This document shows, in pieces, positions 16,796-24,680 of a stretch of DNA of 64,000 nt. Source of the stretch: Allobosea sp. OK403 (GTDB lineage Bacteria; Pseudomonadota; Alphaproteobacteria; Rhizobiales; Beijerinckiaceae); contig NZ_FOQV01000003.1 in assembly GCF_900113835.1 (NCBI RefSeq), forward strand, positions 434,001-498,000. The letters are read 5' to 3'. Position 1 is the stretch's first letter. Every line of letters begins with the position of its first letter. The translations under genes were made by a program, and so were the position numbers. The notes beneath the pieces are model-generated. The model worked only from the letters and a program-made list of their open reading frames with translations, was not told the origin of the DNA and ran no database searches.

Positions 16796-18421
16796 TCAGA
16801 TCTTCCCGTCATAAGCGCGCCGCGCGATGCGGCAGGCCAGCACGGTGAATGCGGCGCGGCTAAGCGCAGCTTCGACTTCCCCCGCGAGCGTCTCCGCATC
16901 ATCGACCCAGCGGCCGACGCCGCCGAGCGCCTGCGCCACGGCCGGGAAATCGCTGCCGGAGAAATCCACGGCCGCATTGGGGCGTTGACTGGAGCGTTGC
17001 TTCATCTCGATCAAGGCGAGGCTCTCATCGACCAGGACGACGATGACGATGGGCAAGCCGAGTTCGCGCGCGGTCGCGAGCTCGCCCAGGCCCATCTCCA
17101 GCCCGGCATCGCCGACAAAGGCGACGACCGGCGTCGCGGGCCTGGCGAGCTTGTAGCCAAGCGCCAGCGGCACGGCGCAGCCCATCGTGCAAAGCCCGGT
17201 CGATTGCAGGATCGCGTGCGGGATGTCCGTCTGCCAGATCTGCGAGAGCAGGATGCGATGGGCACCGGAATCGATGGTGATGACGGTGTCTGCCGGCGTC
17301 GCGGCGCGCACCGTCTCGAAGACGACATCGGGCCCCCAGGCAGCCGAGGAGGCGAAGCTGTCGCGCAGCGCCTCCCGTGCCACTGTGGGCTCGCCGCCGG
17401 GCCAGACATGGCTCTTGGCCGGCGCGACGCTTAAGCCCGAAAGGCTGGCCGCAATGTCGCCGACGATGAGATGGTCGCTGCGATGCACGCCATGGGGCAT
17501 CGCCTCGGCGACGATGTCGATGATCTGGGTTCCGGGAGAGAAGGGATCGCGCCAGTTGAGGCGCATCTCGATTGGATCATAGCCGGCGAGCACGATCATA
17601 TCCGCGGCCTTGACCAGCGGCAGCAGCAGCTTGTCCGCCTTGGGCGAGAGCCCCGCTCCGCCAAGCGAGAGCGGATCGCTCTCGGGCAGCACGCCCTTGG
17701 CCTTGTAGGTGGTGATGACGGGAATATCGCGGTCGCGTGCGAAATCGGCGACCACATCGGCAGCGCCCTGGTTGACGACATCGAGACCGGCGATGATCAG
17801 CGGGCGCTCGGCATTCGCCAGAGCCCCGCGAGCCGCCTCCAGGCCCGGCCCCTCGGCCGGCCGCACCGGCAGGGGCAGCGGAGCCGGCGGACGCGCGGAC
17901 GCCTTGGCGGGGCCTTCCGCCACGCCGATCGGCACATCGATATGGACCGGGCCGGGCCGGCCCGACAGCGCGATGGCGAGGGCTTTCTCGACGACGAGGG
18001 CGGCGGTCTCGGCTGTGGCGCGGAAGCTCGCCTTGACGATCGGGCGCAGCAGCGCCTGATGGTCGAAGACCTGATGCGTGTAGCTCTCGGCCTCGGCCGC
18101 ATCGACGCAGCCGGTGACGAAGATCAAGGGCACGCGGTCCTGCATTGCATTGGCGACGACATTGGCCGCATTGGCCACGCCGGGACCGAGCGTGGCGTAG
18201 AACAGGCCGGGCGCTCCCGTCGCATGCCAGACGCCCTCGGCCATGAAGCCGGCCGCGTTCTCATGCTTGACCAGAACCGGCTCGATGCCGGCTGCGCTGA
18301 AGGCCTCGACCAGCGCCAGGACCTCGCCGCCGGGAATGCCGAAGGCGTGGCGAATGCCAGCCCGCGCAAGGCCTCGCGCGATCAGGTCCGCGCCGGTGGT
18401 GATCGTCTCTGAGCTGGGCAT
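16796..18421 (-). CDS. Thiamine pyrophosphate-dependent enzyme, acetolactate-synthase-like paralogue
   Basis: A 541-residue protein with the three-domain layout of the acetolactate synthase/benzoylformate decarboxylase group. The N-terminal pyrimidine-binding domain has the conserved Glu in VLVKHENAAGFMAEG, a middle domain follows, and the C-terminal pyrophosphate-binding domain lies at about 370-500. The TPP motif is unusual: GDAG, not GDG, and VDES where most members have a double Asn or Asp-Asn. No small regulatory subunit follows, so it is unlikely to be the biosynthetic acetolactate synthase. Candidate roles are 2-oxoacid decarboxylation or carboligation. Two perfect 16-bp tandem repeats lie upstream. 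Confidence 0.85.
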   Translation of the reverse strand: MPSSETITTGADLIARGLARAGIRHAFGIPGGEVLALVEAFSAAGIEPVLVKHENAAGFMAEGVWHATGAPGLFYATLGPGVANAANVVANAMQDRVPLIFVTGCVDAAEAESYTHQVFDHQALLRPIVKASFRATAETAALVVEKALAIALSGRPGPVHIDVPIGVAEGPAKASARPPAPLPLPVRPAEGPGLEAARGALANAERPLIIAGLDVVNQGAADVVADFARDRDIPVITTYKAKGVLPESDPLSLGGAGLSPKADKLLLPLVKAADMIVLAGYDPIEMRLNWRDPFSPGTQIIDIVAEAMPHGVHRSDHLIVGDIAASLSGLSVAPAKSHVWPGGEPTVAREALRDSFASSAAWGPDVVFETVRAATPADTVITIDSGAHRILLSQIWQTDIPHAILQSTGLCTMGCAVPLALGYKLARPATPVVAFVGDAGLEMGLGELATARELGLPIVIVVLVDESLALIEMKQRSSQRPNAAVDFSGSDFPAVAQALGGVGRWVDDAETLAGEVEAALSRAAFTVLACRIARRAYDGKI

Positions 18422-18474
18422 GCGTGACCATCCGTCTGCAGCGCAAGCGAGGGCGCCCGCGCAAAGAGTTTTCC

Positions 18475-18485
18475 GAATCGGATTC
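18475..18485. promoter_or_regulatory. Short palindrome upstream of the TPP enzyme gene
   Basis: GAATC-G-GATTC is a perfect 5+1+5 palindrome 54 nt before the start codon of the TPP enzyme gene. It could be a regulator site; the evidence is symmetry and position only. Confidence 0.25.
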
Positions 18486-18504
18486 TACGCCATCAATCGC
18501 ACAT

Positions 18505-18536
18505 CAAATCTGTGTGACCGCAAATCTGTGTGACCG
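18505..18536. repeat. Two perfect tandem 16-bp repeats
   Basis: CAAATCTGTGTGACCG occurs twice head to tail without mismatch, between the DinB gene and the TPP enzyme gene, about 85-115 nt upstream of the latter. It may be a duplicated binding site or a recent slippage product. Confidence 0.8.
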
Positions 18537-18550
18537 ATTGCGAGCCGCAT

Positions 18551-19057
18551 TCAGCGCAACTCGTCGACAAGAAAGAAGTCGGTATCGTCCGGCTTGGCTC
18601 CGGCCGCGGTCAGCATCGCGTGAATCTGGCCGCGATGATGCGCCTGATGGTTGAAGAGATGCGCCACCACGAGCCCGCGGGGCTTGCCCATCTCGCGGCC
18701 GGCCACACCCGAATACCAGATCAGGGTGCCGCGCAGCCAGTTCGCTTCGACATTCGCCGCCCAGGCCTCGATCGCGAAATCGCGCTCGCGGCGCCTGAAG
18801 CGGAACTCGGCCCAGTCCTCGACATAGATCGCCGAATCGCGGCCGCTCACGGACGGCTTCGGCGAGCCGGTCAGGCGATGCAGCCAGACCTCATCGGCCC
18901 AGAGAATGTGATTGAACGTGCCCTGGATCGACTTGAAGAAGGCGCCCCGGTCGCGCCGGCGCCCTTCATCGTCGAGCGTGTCGGCCGCCGCGATCAGGCT
19001 CCGGTTCTGCCAGGCGTTGTAGCGCGCCATGGCCTGGACGAAGGCAGGATCGACCAT
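18551..19057 (-). CDS. DinB family protein
   Basis: A 168-residue four-helix-bundle protein. The three-His metal site typical of DinB/YfiT proteins is visible: one His in FNHILWADEVW and two in VVAHLFNHQAHHRGQ. Such proteins are metal-dependent transferases or hydrolases using thiol cofactors, or have unknown roles. A strong GAGGAGG ribosome binding site overlaps the stop codon of the upstream FAD oxidoreductase gene (12-nt gap), so the two are co-transcribed and translationally linked. Its biochemical role here is unknown. Confidence 0.88.
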   Translation of the reverse strand: MVDPAFVQAMARYNAWQNRSLIAAADTLDDEGRRRDRGAFFKSIQGTFNHILWADEVWLHRLTGSPKPSVSGRDSAIYVEDWAEFRFRRRERDFAIEAWAANVEANWLRGTLIWYSGVAGREMGKPRGLVVAHLFNHQAHHRGQIHAMLTAAGAKPDDTDFFLVDELR

Positions 19058-19069
19058 GCGGCCACCTCC

Positions 19070-20290
19070 TCAAATGATGTTGGCCTCCTTGAGAGGCTTG
19101 CCGGCAACGATGCGCTCATGGCCGAGATCAGCAAGGTCGAGCGTGCGATAGCCGCCATGCAGGATATGCTCGGCAAGGCCGCGCCCGACCGCTGGCGACT
19201 GCTGCAGGCCATGGCCGGAGAAGCCGTTGGCGAGATAGAGATTGGGAACGCCGGCAGCCGGGCCGATGATCGCGTTGTGATCGAGCCCGTTCATGTCATA
19301 GGGGCCGGCCCAGGCGCGGCCGGGCCTGATCTGCTCGAAGGCCGGGATGCGATGCGCCAGCGCCGGCCAGACCGTCTCCTCGAAGAAGGACCAGTCGACA
19401 TCCTCAACGCCCGGATCGCTCTCGATCCATTCCTGGTCGGCCTCGCTCGTCGGCGAGGAACTGCCGATGAAGAGCTGGCCTTCGCTGCTGCGCTTGCCCT
19501 CGGGCCGGCACCAGACGCCGGTGGTGTCGATCAGCAGCGGGCAGTTGTCGACCTCGCCCTTGCAGGTGAAGGAGAAGACATAGCGCTTCATCGACTTGAC
19601 CGGGATCGCGACGCCGGCGGTGGCGGCGAGCCGCGCGCCATGAGTGCCCGAGGCGTTCACCACCGCGCCGCAGGCGATGCGGCTGCCGTCAGTGAGTTCG
19701 ACGCCGGTGATGCGACCGCCTTCGACGCTATAGCCGGTGACCTCGCCCTGGCGGTATTCGACGCCGAGCGAGCGCGCCTTCCTACGGAAGGCCTGCAGCA
19801 GCGCCCAGCCGTCGAACCAACCCTCACCGCTGACGCCATAGGTGCCGCAGATCAGGTTCGATGTATTAAGCCAGCTAAATTTGCTACGCAGCATCTCTGC
19901 GGCATAAAGCGCGATATCTGCGCCCTCGGCGGCCTGGAGCTTCTGGTTCGCGGCGAGGATCGGGGCGCCCTCGTCGCTGCCGAGATAGAGATAGCCGCCC
20001 TCATGCAGATCGATGACGGGCGTCTCGCCATCGACCGCGAGATGAGTGCCGAGATTGCGCAGGAAATCGATGCCGAAGAGCGAGATGCGGATGTTGACCG
20101 CGCTGGAATATTGCTGGCGGATCGAGGCGGCAGAGAGCGCCGAGGCGGCCAGACGATAGGTCGGGTCCTTCTCGATCACCACGACCTTACCCTTGAAGCC
20201 GGGATCGGCGGCGAGGTGATAGGCGACGGAGGAGCCGATGGCGGCGCCGCCGCAAATCACGACATCGGCGCTTTCGGACGAAGACAACAT
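19070..20290 (-). CDS. FAD-dependent oxidoreductase, DAO (amine/amino-acid oxidase) family
   Basis: A 406-residue protein with the N-terminal FAD-binding Rossmann motif (ADVVICGGAAIGSSVAYHLA, a GxGxxG variant GGAAIG) and the C-terminal GFSGHGLQQSPAVGRGLAEHI stretch typical of sarcosine-oxidase/DadA-like enzymes. It should oxidise a secondary amine or amino acid. I chose the Met before LSSSESADVV because it matches the usual family start; an in-frame Met lies six residues upstream. It lies next to a LysR gene and an ALDH7 dehydrogenase, so pipecolate or a related lysine intermediate is a reasonable substrate guess, not a demonstrated one. Confidence 0.87.
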   Translation of the reverse strand: MLSSSESADVVICGGAAIGSSVAYHLAADPGFKGKVVVIEKDPTYRLAASALSAASIRQQYSSAVNIRISLFGIDFLRNLGTHLAVDGETPVIDLHEGGYLYLGSDEGAPILAANQKLQAAEGADIALYAAEMLRSKFSWLNTSNLICGTYGVSGEGWFDGWALLQAFRRKARSLGVEYRQGEVTGYSVEGGRITGVELTDGSRIACGAVVNASGTHGARLAATAGVAIPVKSMKRYVFSFTCKGEVDNCPLLIDTTGVWCRPEGKRSSEGQLFIGSSSPTSEADQEWIESDPGVEDVDWSFFEETVWPALAHRIPAFEQIRPGRAWAGPYDMNGLDHNAIIGPAAGVPNLYLANGFSGHGLQQSPAVGRGLAEHILHGGYRTLDLADLGHERIVAGKPLKEANII

Positions 20291-20461
20291 GGCGGTCCCG
20301 CGGAGCATGGCCGCGATACGCCGCGACCGAGGTTGGTGAATTCAGCGCATGAATGACGCGACAATGACGCCTTGTCGAGAGCTGTCGTCGCGGGCCTCGC
20401 GAAGCAGTCTCAGCGCCATCGAGCGAAACCTTGGCGGCCTTTCGAGCGCAGACGCGCCGGC

Positions 20462-20534
20462 AGCCGGCTCTCAACTAAAAGCGAGAGCAGGATCAATGCG
20501 AAAAACCGGTGCCCACTTTTTCGCATCCTGCTCT
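20462..20534 (-). repeat. Family A repeat copy 4, inverted orientation
   Basis: Read on the minus strand it has AGAGCAGGATGCGAAAAAGT, GGGCACCGGTTTTTCGCAT and TGATCCTGCTCTCGC, ending with a short GAGAGCCGGCT. It adjoins the 3' end of the LysR gene. With copy 5 at 21563..21653 it forms an inverted pair around that gene. Confidence 0.85.
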
Positions 20535-20537
20535 GGC

Positions 20538-21446
20538 TCACGCGCCGCATTCGCCGAGCAGCCAGTCGCGGAAGGCGACCACTGCCGGCAGCCCGGCCTT
20601 GGCCTCGGGATAGACCAGATAATAGCCCTCGGAGCCGGTCACCGGCCGATCGACGGGGATGACGAGCGCGCCCAGGCGCAACTCCTCCTCGACGAGGAAG
20701 CGCGGCACGATGGCGAGCCCCAATCCGGCGACCGCGGCCTGCGAGACCATGGCGAATTGCTCGAAGCGCGGCCCCATCAAGGCGCGTTCGGGCGGCAGGC
20801 CCTGCTGCTCCAGCCAGTTGGCCCAGGCGCGCGGCCGCGTCGATTGCTGCAGCAAGGGCGCGCGCAGCATGTCCGCCGGCTCCGCCAGGCCAAGCCGCGC
20901 CACCAGGGACGGTGCGGCGACGGGGATGATCTCCTCGCCCATCAAGCGGTGCAGCCTGGCGCCGGCCCAGACGGGATCACCGAAATGGATGGCGGCATCG
21001 ACCTGCTCGCGAGCGAAGTCGAAGGGCACCAGCTTGGTGGTGAAGTTGATCGTGATGCCGGGATGCGCCTCGATGAAGCGCGACAGGCGCGGGATCAGCC
21101 AGCGCGTGCCGAATGTCGGCAGGATCGCCAGATGCAGCACGCCGGCCGCGCCGCGAAAGGCCATGGCCGAGACGGTGGCCGCGGCCAGCCGCGACAGACC
21201 GTCCCTGATCTCGGCCGCATAGGCGCTGCCCGCCGGCGTCAAGCTGACACGCTGCCTGACGCGCTGGAACAGGCCGACGCCGAGAACCTTTTCAAGATGC
21301 GCGACCTGCCGGCTGACAGCGCCTTGCGTCAGGTTCAGTTCCTCGGCAGCGCGCGTGAAGCTGCCATGCCGCGCCGCCGCCTCGAAGGCAGCGAGCGCCG
21401 AGAGCGAAGGCACCGAAAGCCGGCCCGGGACGATGTCAAAGTTCAT
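20538..21446 (-). CDS. LysR family regulator, GcvA-like
   Basis: A 302-residue regulator. The winged helix-turn-helix is at about residues 14-72 (LSALAAFEAAARHGSFTRAA, then ELNLTQGAVSRQVAHLEKVL), and a periplasmic-binding-protein-like effector domain fills the rest. The helix-turn-helix wording and the TFGTRWLIPRLSRF segment fit the GcvA branch. It diverges from the ALDH7 gene, the classical arrangement for a LysR regulator of its neighbour. The palindrome TGATAA-ACTC-TCATCA begins at its own start codon. A lysine-pathway intermediate as inducer is inference. Confidence 0.9.
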   Translation of the reverse strand: MNFDIVPGRLSVPSLSALAAFEAAARHGSFTRAAEELNLTQGAVSRQVAHLEKVLGVGLFQRVRQRVSLTPAGSAYAAEIRDGLSRLAAATVSAMAFRGAAGVLHLAILPTFGTRWLIPRLSRFIEAHPGITINFTTKLVPFDFAREQVDAAIHFGDPVWAGARLHRLMGEEIIPVAAPSLVARLGLAEPADMLRAPLLQQSTRPRAWANWLEQQGLPPERALMGPRFEQFAMVSQAAVAGLGLAIVPRFLVEEELRLGALVIPVDRPVTGSEGYYLVYPEAKAGLPAVVAFRDWLLGECGA

Positions 21447-21461
21447 GATAAACTCTCATCA
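21446..21461. promoter_or_regulatory. Candidate LysR binding palindrome
   Basis: TGATAAACTCTCATCA has arms TGATAA and TCATCA with a single mismatch. It begins at the first base of the LysR start codon and lies in the region shared with the divergent ALDH7 gene. Its position suggests autoregulation; binding is inference. Confidence 0.35.
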
Positions 21462-21562
21462 AGTCGTGAGAACATATCGATTGCTCATGCGGGGTGGAAG
21501 AGGGCATTCTTCGCGCTTCCGGCGCGGCGGCTCGAAGTCCCGCGCCGCTTGGCGTGTTTCGC

Positions 21563-21653
21563 TAGGGCAGGATGCGGAAAAGTGGGAACCGGTTTTTCGC
21601 ATTGATCCTGCTCTGACTTTTAGATGAGAGCCGGATTCAGATGTCCGGCTCTA
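21563..21653 (+). repeat. Family A repeat copy 5, short-hairpin form
   Basis: It starts TAGGGCAGGATGCGG, carries the core AAGTGGGAACCGGT, and ends with a hairpin with 9-bp arms AGAGCCGGA and TCCGGCTCT around TTCAGATG. This is the minimal form of the hairpin that is much longer in copies 1, 2 and 6. It ends 22 nt before the ALDH7 start codon. Confidence 0.88.
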
Positions 21654-21675
21654 GCGACGGGTTTGGAATTCACAG

Positions 21676-23196
21676 ATGGCTTCATCTTTGCCGCAAGACG
21701 CGCTGGCGCTGCTCAAGCGCCTCGGCGTAACCGACGCCGCCTTCGCCAAGGCAGGCCTCCCCGCCCATTCGCCGGTCACGGGCGAGGCCGTCGCCACGCT
21801 CCGCGAGACGAGCCCCGCCGAGGCCGAGGCCGCAATCGGTCGGGCCCAGAGCGCCTATCTCGCCTGGCGCAAGGTGCCGGCGCCGCGCCGCGGCGAGTTC
21901 GTGCGCCTGCTCGGCGAGGAACTGCGCGCCTCGAAAACCGATCTCGGCCTGCTGGTGACGCTTGAAGCCGGCAAGGTCGTCTCCGAGGGCCTCGGCGAGG
22001 TCCAGGAGATGATCGACATCTGTGATTTCGCCGTCGGCCTCTCGCGCCAGCTCTATGGCCTGACCATCGCGACCGAGCGCCCGAACCACCGCATGATGGA
22101 AACCTGGCACCCGATCGGCGTCTGCGGCGTGATCTCGGCTTTCAACTTCCCGGTCGCGGTCTGGTCGTGGAATGCCGCACTCGCCTTCGTCTGTGGCGAC
22201 AGCGTCGTCTGGAAGCCCTCGGAGAAGACCCCGCTGACCGGCATCGCTGTGCAGGCGATCGTCGAGAAGACGATGAAGCGCTTCGGCCCCGAGGCCCCGG
22301 TCGGCCTCTCCGAGATCCTGATCGGCGGTCGCGAGATCGGCGACCTCCTGGTCAGCGACCATCGCGTGCCGGTGGTCTCGGCCACGGGTTCGACCCGGAT
22401 GGGCAAGGAGGTGGGCCAGAAGCTCGCCGCACGCTTTGCCCGCGCCATCCTCGAACTCGGCGGCAACAATGCCGCGATCGTCGCGCCCTCAGCCGATCTC
22501 GACATCGCGCTGCGCGGCATCGCCTTCGCGGCGATGGGCACGGCCGGCCAGCGCTGCACCACGCTGCGCCGCCTGATCGTGCATGAGAGCGTCTATGACG
22601 CGCTCGTTCCCAAGCTGATCAAGGTCTATGGCAGCGTCAAGATCGGCGATCCGCGCGAGGCCGGCGTGCTCGTCGGACCGTTGGTCGACGAGGCCGCCTT
22701 CAAGGGCATGCAGACCGCTCTCTCCGAGGCCAAGGCCGCCGGCGGCAAGGTCCATGGCGGCGAGCAGGTCACGGTCGGCGCGGGCGGCTTCTATGTCCGC
22801 CCTGCCCTGGTCGAGATGCCCTCGCAGACCGGCCCGGTCGAGCGCGAGACCTTCGCGCCGATCCTCTATGTGATGAAGTACAAGACGCTCGACCAGGCGA
22901 TCGCGCTGCAGAACGCGGTCGGCGCCGGCCTGTCCTCCTCGATCTTCACGCTCGACATGCGCGAAGCCGAGATTTTCGTCTCGGCCGAGGGCTCCGACTG
23001 CGGCATCGCCAACGTCAATATCGGCCCGTCCGGCGCCGAGATCGGCGGAGCCTTCGGCGGCGAGAAGGAAACGGGCGGTGGCCGCGAGGCCGGTTCCGAT
23101 GCGTGGAAGGCCTATATGCGCCGCGCGACGAATACGCTCAATTACGGCACGACATTGCCGCTGGCGCAGGGCGTCAGCTTCGATGTGGATGCTTGA
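21676..23196 (+). CDS. amaB: ALDH7-family aldehyde dehydrogenase, probable L-piperidine-6-carboxylate / 2-aminoadipate semialdehyde dehydrogenase
   Basis: A 506-residue NAD(P)-dependent dehydrogenase. Visible features: VISAFNFPVAVWSWNAALAF in the cofactor domain, ILELGGNNAAIV with the general-base Glu, and the nucleophilic Cys in GTAGQRCTTLRRL. The ELGGNN and C-terminal TNTLNYGTTLPLAQGV wording match the antiquitin (ALDH7) class, which oxidises 2-aminoadipate semialdehyde in lysine breakdown; AmaB of Pseudomonas belongs there. Downstream gcdH and a CoA transferase fit the lower part of the same pathway. The gene symbol is a homology-based assignment. Confidence 0.85.
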   Translation: MASSLPQDALALLKRLGVTDAAFAKAGLPAHSPVTGEAVATLRETSPAEAEAAIGRAQSAYLAWRKVPAPRRGEFVRLLGEELRASKTDLGLLVTLEAGKVVSEGLGEVQEMIDICDFAVGLSRQLYGLTIATERPNHRMMETWHPIGVCGVISAFNFPVAVWSWNAALAFVCGDSVVWKPSEKTPLTGIAVQAIVEKTMKRFGPEAPVGLSEILIGGREIGDLLVSDHRVPVVSATGSTRMGKEVGQKLAARFARAILELGGNNAAIVAPSADLDIALRGIAFAAMGTAGQRCTTLRRLIVHESVYDALVPKLIKVYGSVKIGDPREAGVLVGPLVDEAAFKGMQTALSEAKAAGGKVHGGEQVTVGAGGFYVRPALVEMPSQTGPVERETFAPILYVMKYKTLDQAIALQNAVGAGLSSSIFTLDMREAEIFVSAEGSDCGIANVNIGPSGAEIGGAFGGEKETGGGREAGSDAWKAYMRRATNTLNYGTTLPLAQGVSFDVDA

Positions 23197-23218
23197 CGAT
23201 TTGAGCTGAGGAAACACG

Positions 23219-23309
23219 CCGTCATTGCGAGTGTAAGCGAAGCAATCCAGGAGCGGCAACGCTCTACGTCCCCTGGATTGCTTCGTCGCTTCGCTCCTCG
23301 CAATGACGG
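23219..23309. repeat. Palindromic intergenic repeat, family C copy 2
   Basis: CCGTCATTGCGAG at one end and CTCGCAATGACGG at the other, with inner arms on AAGCAATCCAGG and CCTGGATTGCTT. It lies between the ALDH7 gene and gcdH, apparently inside one operon. Confidence 0.9.
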
Positions 23310-23337
23310 TGAGCAGCGAACAAGAGGGAGACACACC

Positions 23338-24555
23338 ATGGCCGAAGCCGCTCGCAGCCACTCCACCAGCCACAAGCTGGCCGAGTTCACCTGGGACGAC
23401 GCCTTCCTGCTCGATGAGCAATTAAGCGAAGATGAGCGCCTGATCCGCGACACCGCCCGCGATTTCGCGCAGGAGAAGCTGCAGCCGCGCGTCTCGGAAG
23501 CCTATCTCAACGAGACCACCGACCGCGCCATCTTCAACGAGATGGGCGAACTCGGCCTGCTCGGCGTGACGGTGCCCGAGGAATATGGCTGCGCCGGCGC
23601 GAACTACGTCTCCTACGGGCTCGTCGCCCGCGAGGTCGAGCGCGTCGATTCCGGCTACCGCTCGATGATGTCGGTACAGTCCTCGCTGGTGATGTACCCG
23701 ATCTATGCCTATGGCGACGAGAACCAGCGCAAGAAGTACCTGCCCAAGCTCGGCTCGGGCGAATGGGTCGGCTGCTTCGGCCTGACCGAGCCCGATGCCG
23801 GTTCCGACCCCGCCGGGATGAAGACCCGCGCCGAGAAGGTCGCTGACGGCTACAAGCTGACCGGCTCGAAGATGTGGATCTCGAATTCGCCGATCGCCGA
23901 TGTCTTCGTCGTCTGGGCGAAATCGGCGGCGCATGACAACCAGATCCGCGGCTTCATCCTGGAAAAGGGCATGAAGGGCCTGTCTGCCCCCAAAATCGGC
24001 GGCAAGCTCTCACTTCGCGCCTCGATCACCGGCGAGGTCGTCATGGACGGCGTCATCGTTCCCGAAGAGAACCTGCTGCCCAACGTCTCCGGCCTCAAGG
24101 GTCCGTTCGGCTGCCTGAATCGCGCCCGCTACGGCATCTCCTGGGGCGTGATGGGCGCCGCCGAGGATTGCTTCCACCGCGCCCGCCAATACGGGCTCGA
24201 CCGCAAGCAGTTCAACAAGCCGCTGGCCCAGACGCAGCTCTACCAGAAGAAGCTCGCCGACATGCTGACCGAGATTTCGCTCGGCCTGCAGGGCTCGCTG
24301 CGCGTCGGGCGCCTGCTCGACGAGGGCAAGATGGCCCCGGAGATGATCTCGCTGGTGAAGCGCAACAATTGCGGCAAGGCACTCGACATCGCCCGCCAGG
24401 CCCGTGACATGCATGGCGGCAACGGCATCTCGATCGAGTACCAGGTGATGCGCCACGCAGCCAATCTCGAGACGGTGAACACCTATGAGGGCACGCATGA
24501 TGTGCATGCGCTGATCCTCGGCCGGGCGATCACCGGCTTGCAGGCGTTTTTCTGA
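23338..24555 (+). CDS. gcdH: Glutaryl-CoA dehydrogenase
   Basis: A 405-residue FAD enzyme that oxidises and decarboxylates glutaryl-CoA to crotonyl-CoA. The acyl-CoA dehydrogenase signatures [16 protein letters not shown] and [20 protein letters not shown] are present, and the catalytic Glu is in [21 protein letters not shown], wording specific to the glutaryl-CoA branch. The ATG is preceded by GAGGGAG. It follows the ALDH7 gene across a palindromic repeat and precedes a CaiB-type CoA transferase gene, the usual partner that activates glutarate. Confidence 0.95.
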   Translation: MAEAARSHSTSHKLAEFTWDDAFLLDEQLSEDERLIRDTARDFAQEKLQPRVSEAYLNETTDRAIFNEMGELGLLGVTVPEEYGCAGANYVSYGLVAREVERVDSGYRSMMSVQSSLVMYPIYAYGDENQRKKYLPKLGSGEWVGCFGLTEPDAGSDPAGMKTRAEKVADGYKLTGSKMWISNSPIADVFVVWAKSAAHDNQIRGFILEKGMKGLSAPKIGGKLSLRASITGEVVMDGVIVPEENLLPNVSGLKGPFGCLNRARYGISWGVMGAAEDCFHRARQYGLDRKQFNKPLAQTQLYQKKLADMLTEISLGLQGSLRVGRLLDEGKMAPEMISLVKRNNCGKALDIARQARDMHGGNGISIEYQVMRHAANLETVNTYEGTHDVHALILGRAITGLQAFF

Positions 24556-24562
24556 TCCTCAG

Positions 24563-24662
24563 CCGTCATTCCGGCCGCAGCGAAGCGGAGAGCCGGAATC
24601 CATCATAGAGCACAGCGCCCTTCGATGGATTCCGGTTCTCCCTGCGGTCGCCCGGAATGATG
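24563..24662. repeat. Palindromic intergenic repeat, family D
   Basis: GCCGTCATTCCGGCCGCAGC and AGCCGGAATCCAT on the left face ATGGATTCCGGTTCTCC and CGCCCGGAATGATGGC on the right. It fills the gap between gcdH and the CoA transferase gene. Confidence 0.85.
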
Positions 24663-24680
24663 GCGTTCAGGTTGTTGTCG

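Noticed and set aside
16796..18421. Biosynthetic acetolactate synthase (ilvB)
   Set aside because: No ilvH regulatory subunit or ilvC follows and the TPP motif is atypical; the same lack of ilvH applies to 25864..27546.
18505..18536. CRISPR array
   Set aside because: Only two 16-bp units without spacers and no cas genes in the window.
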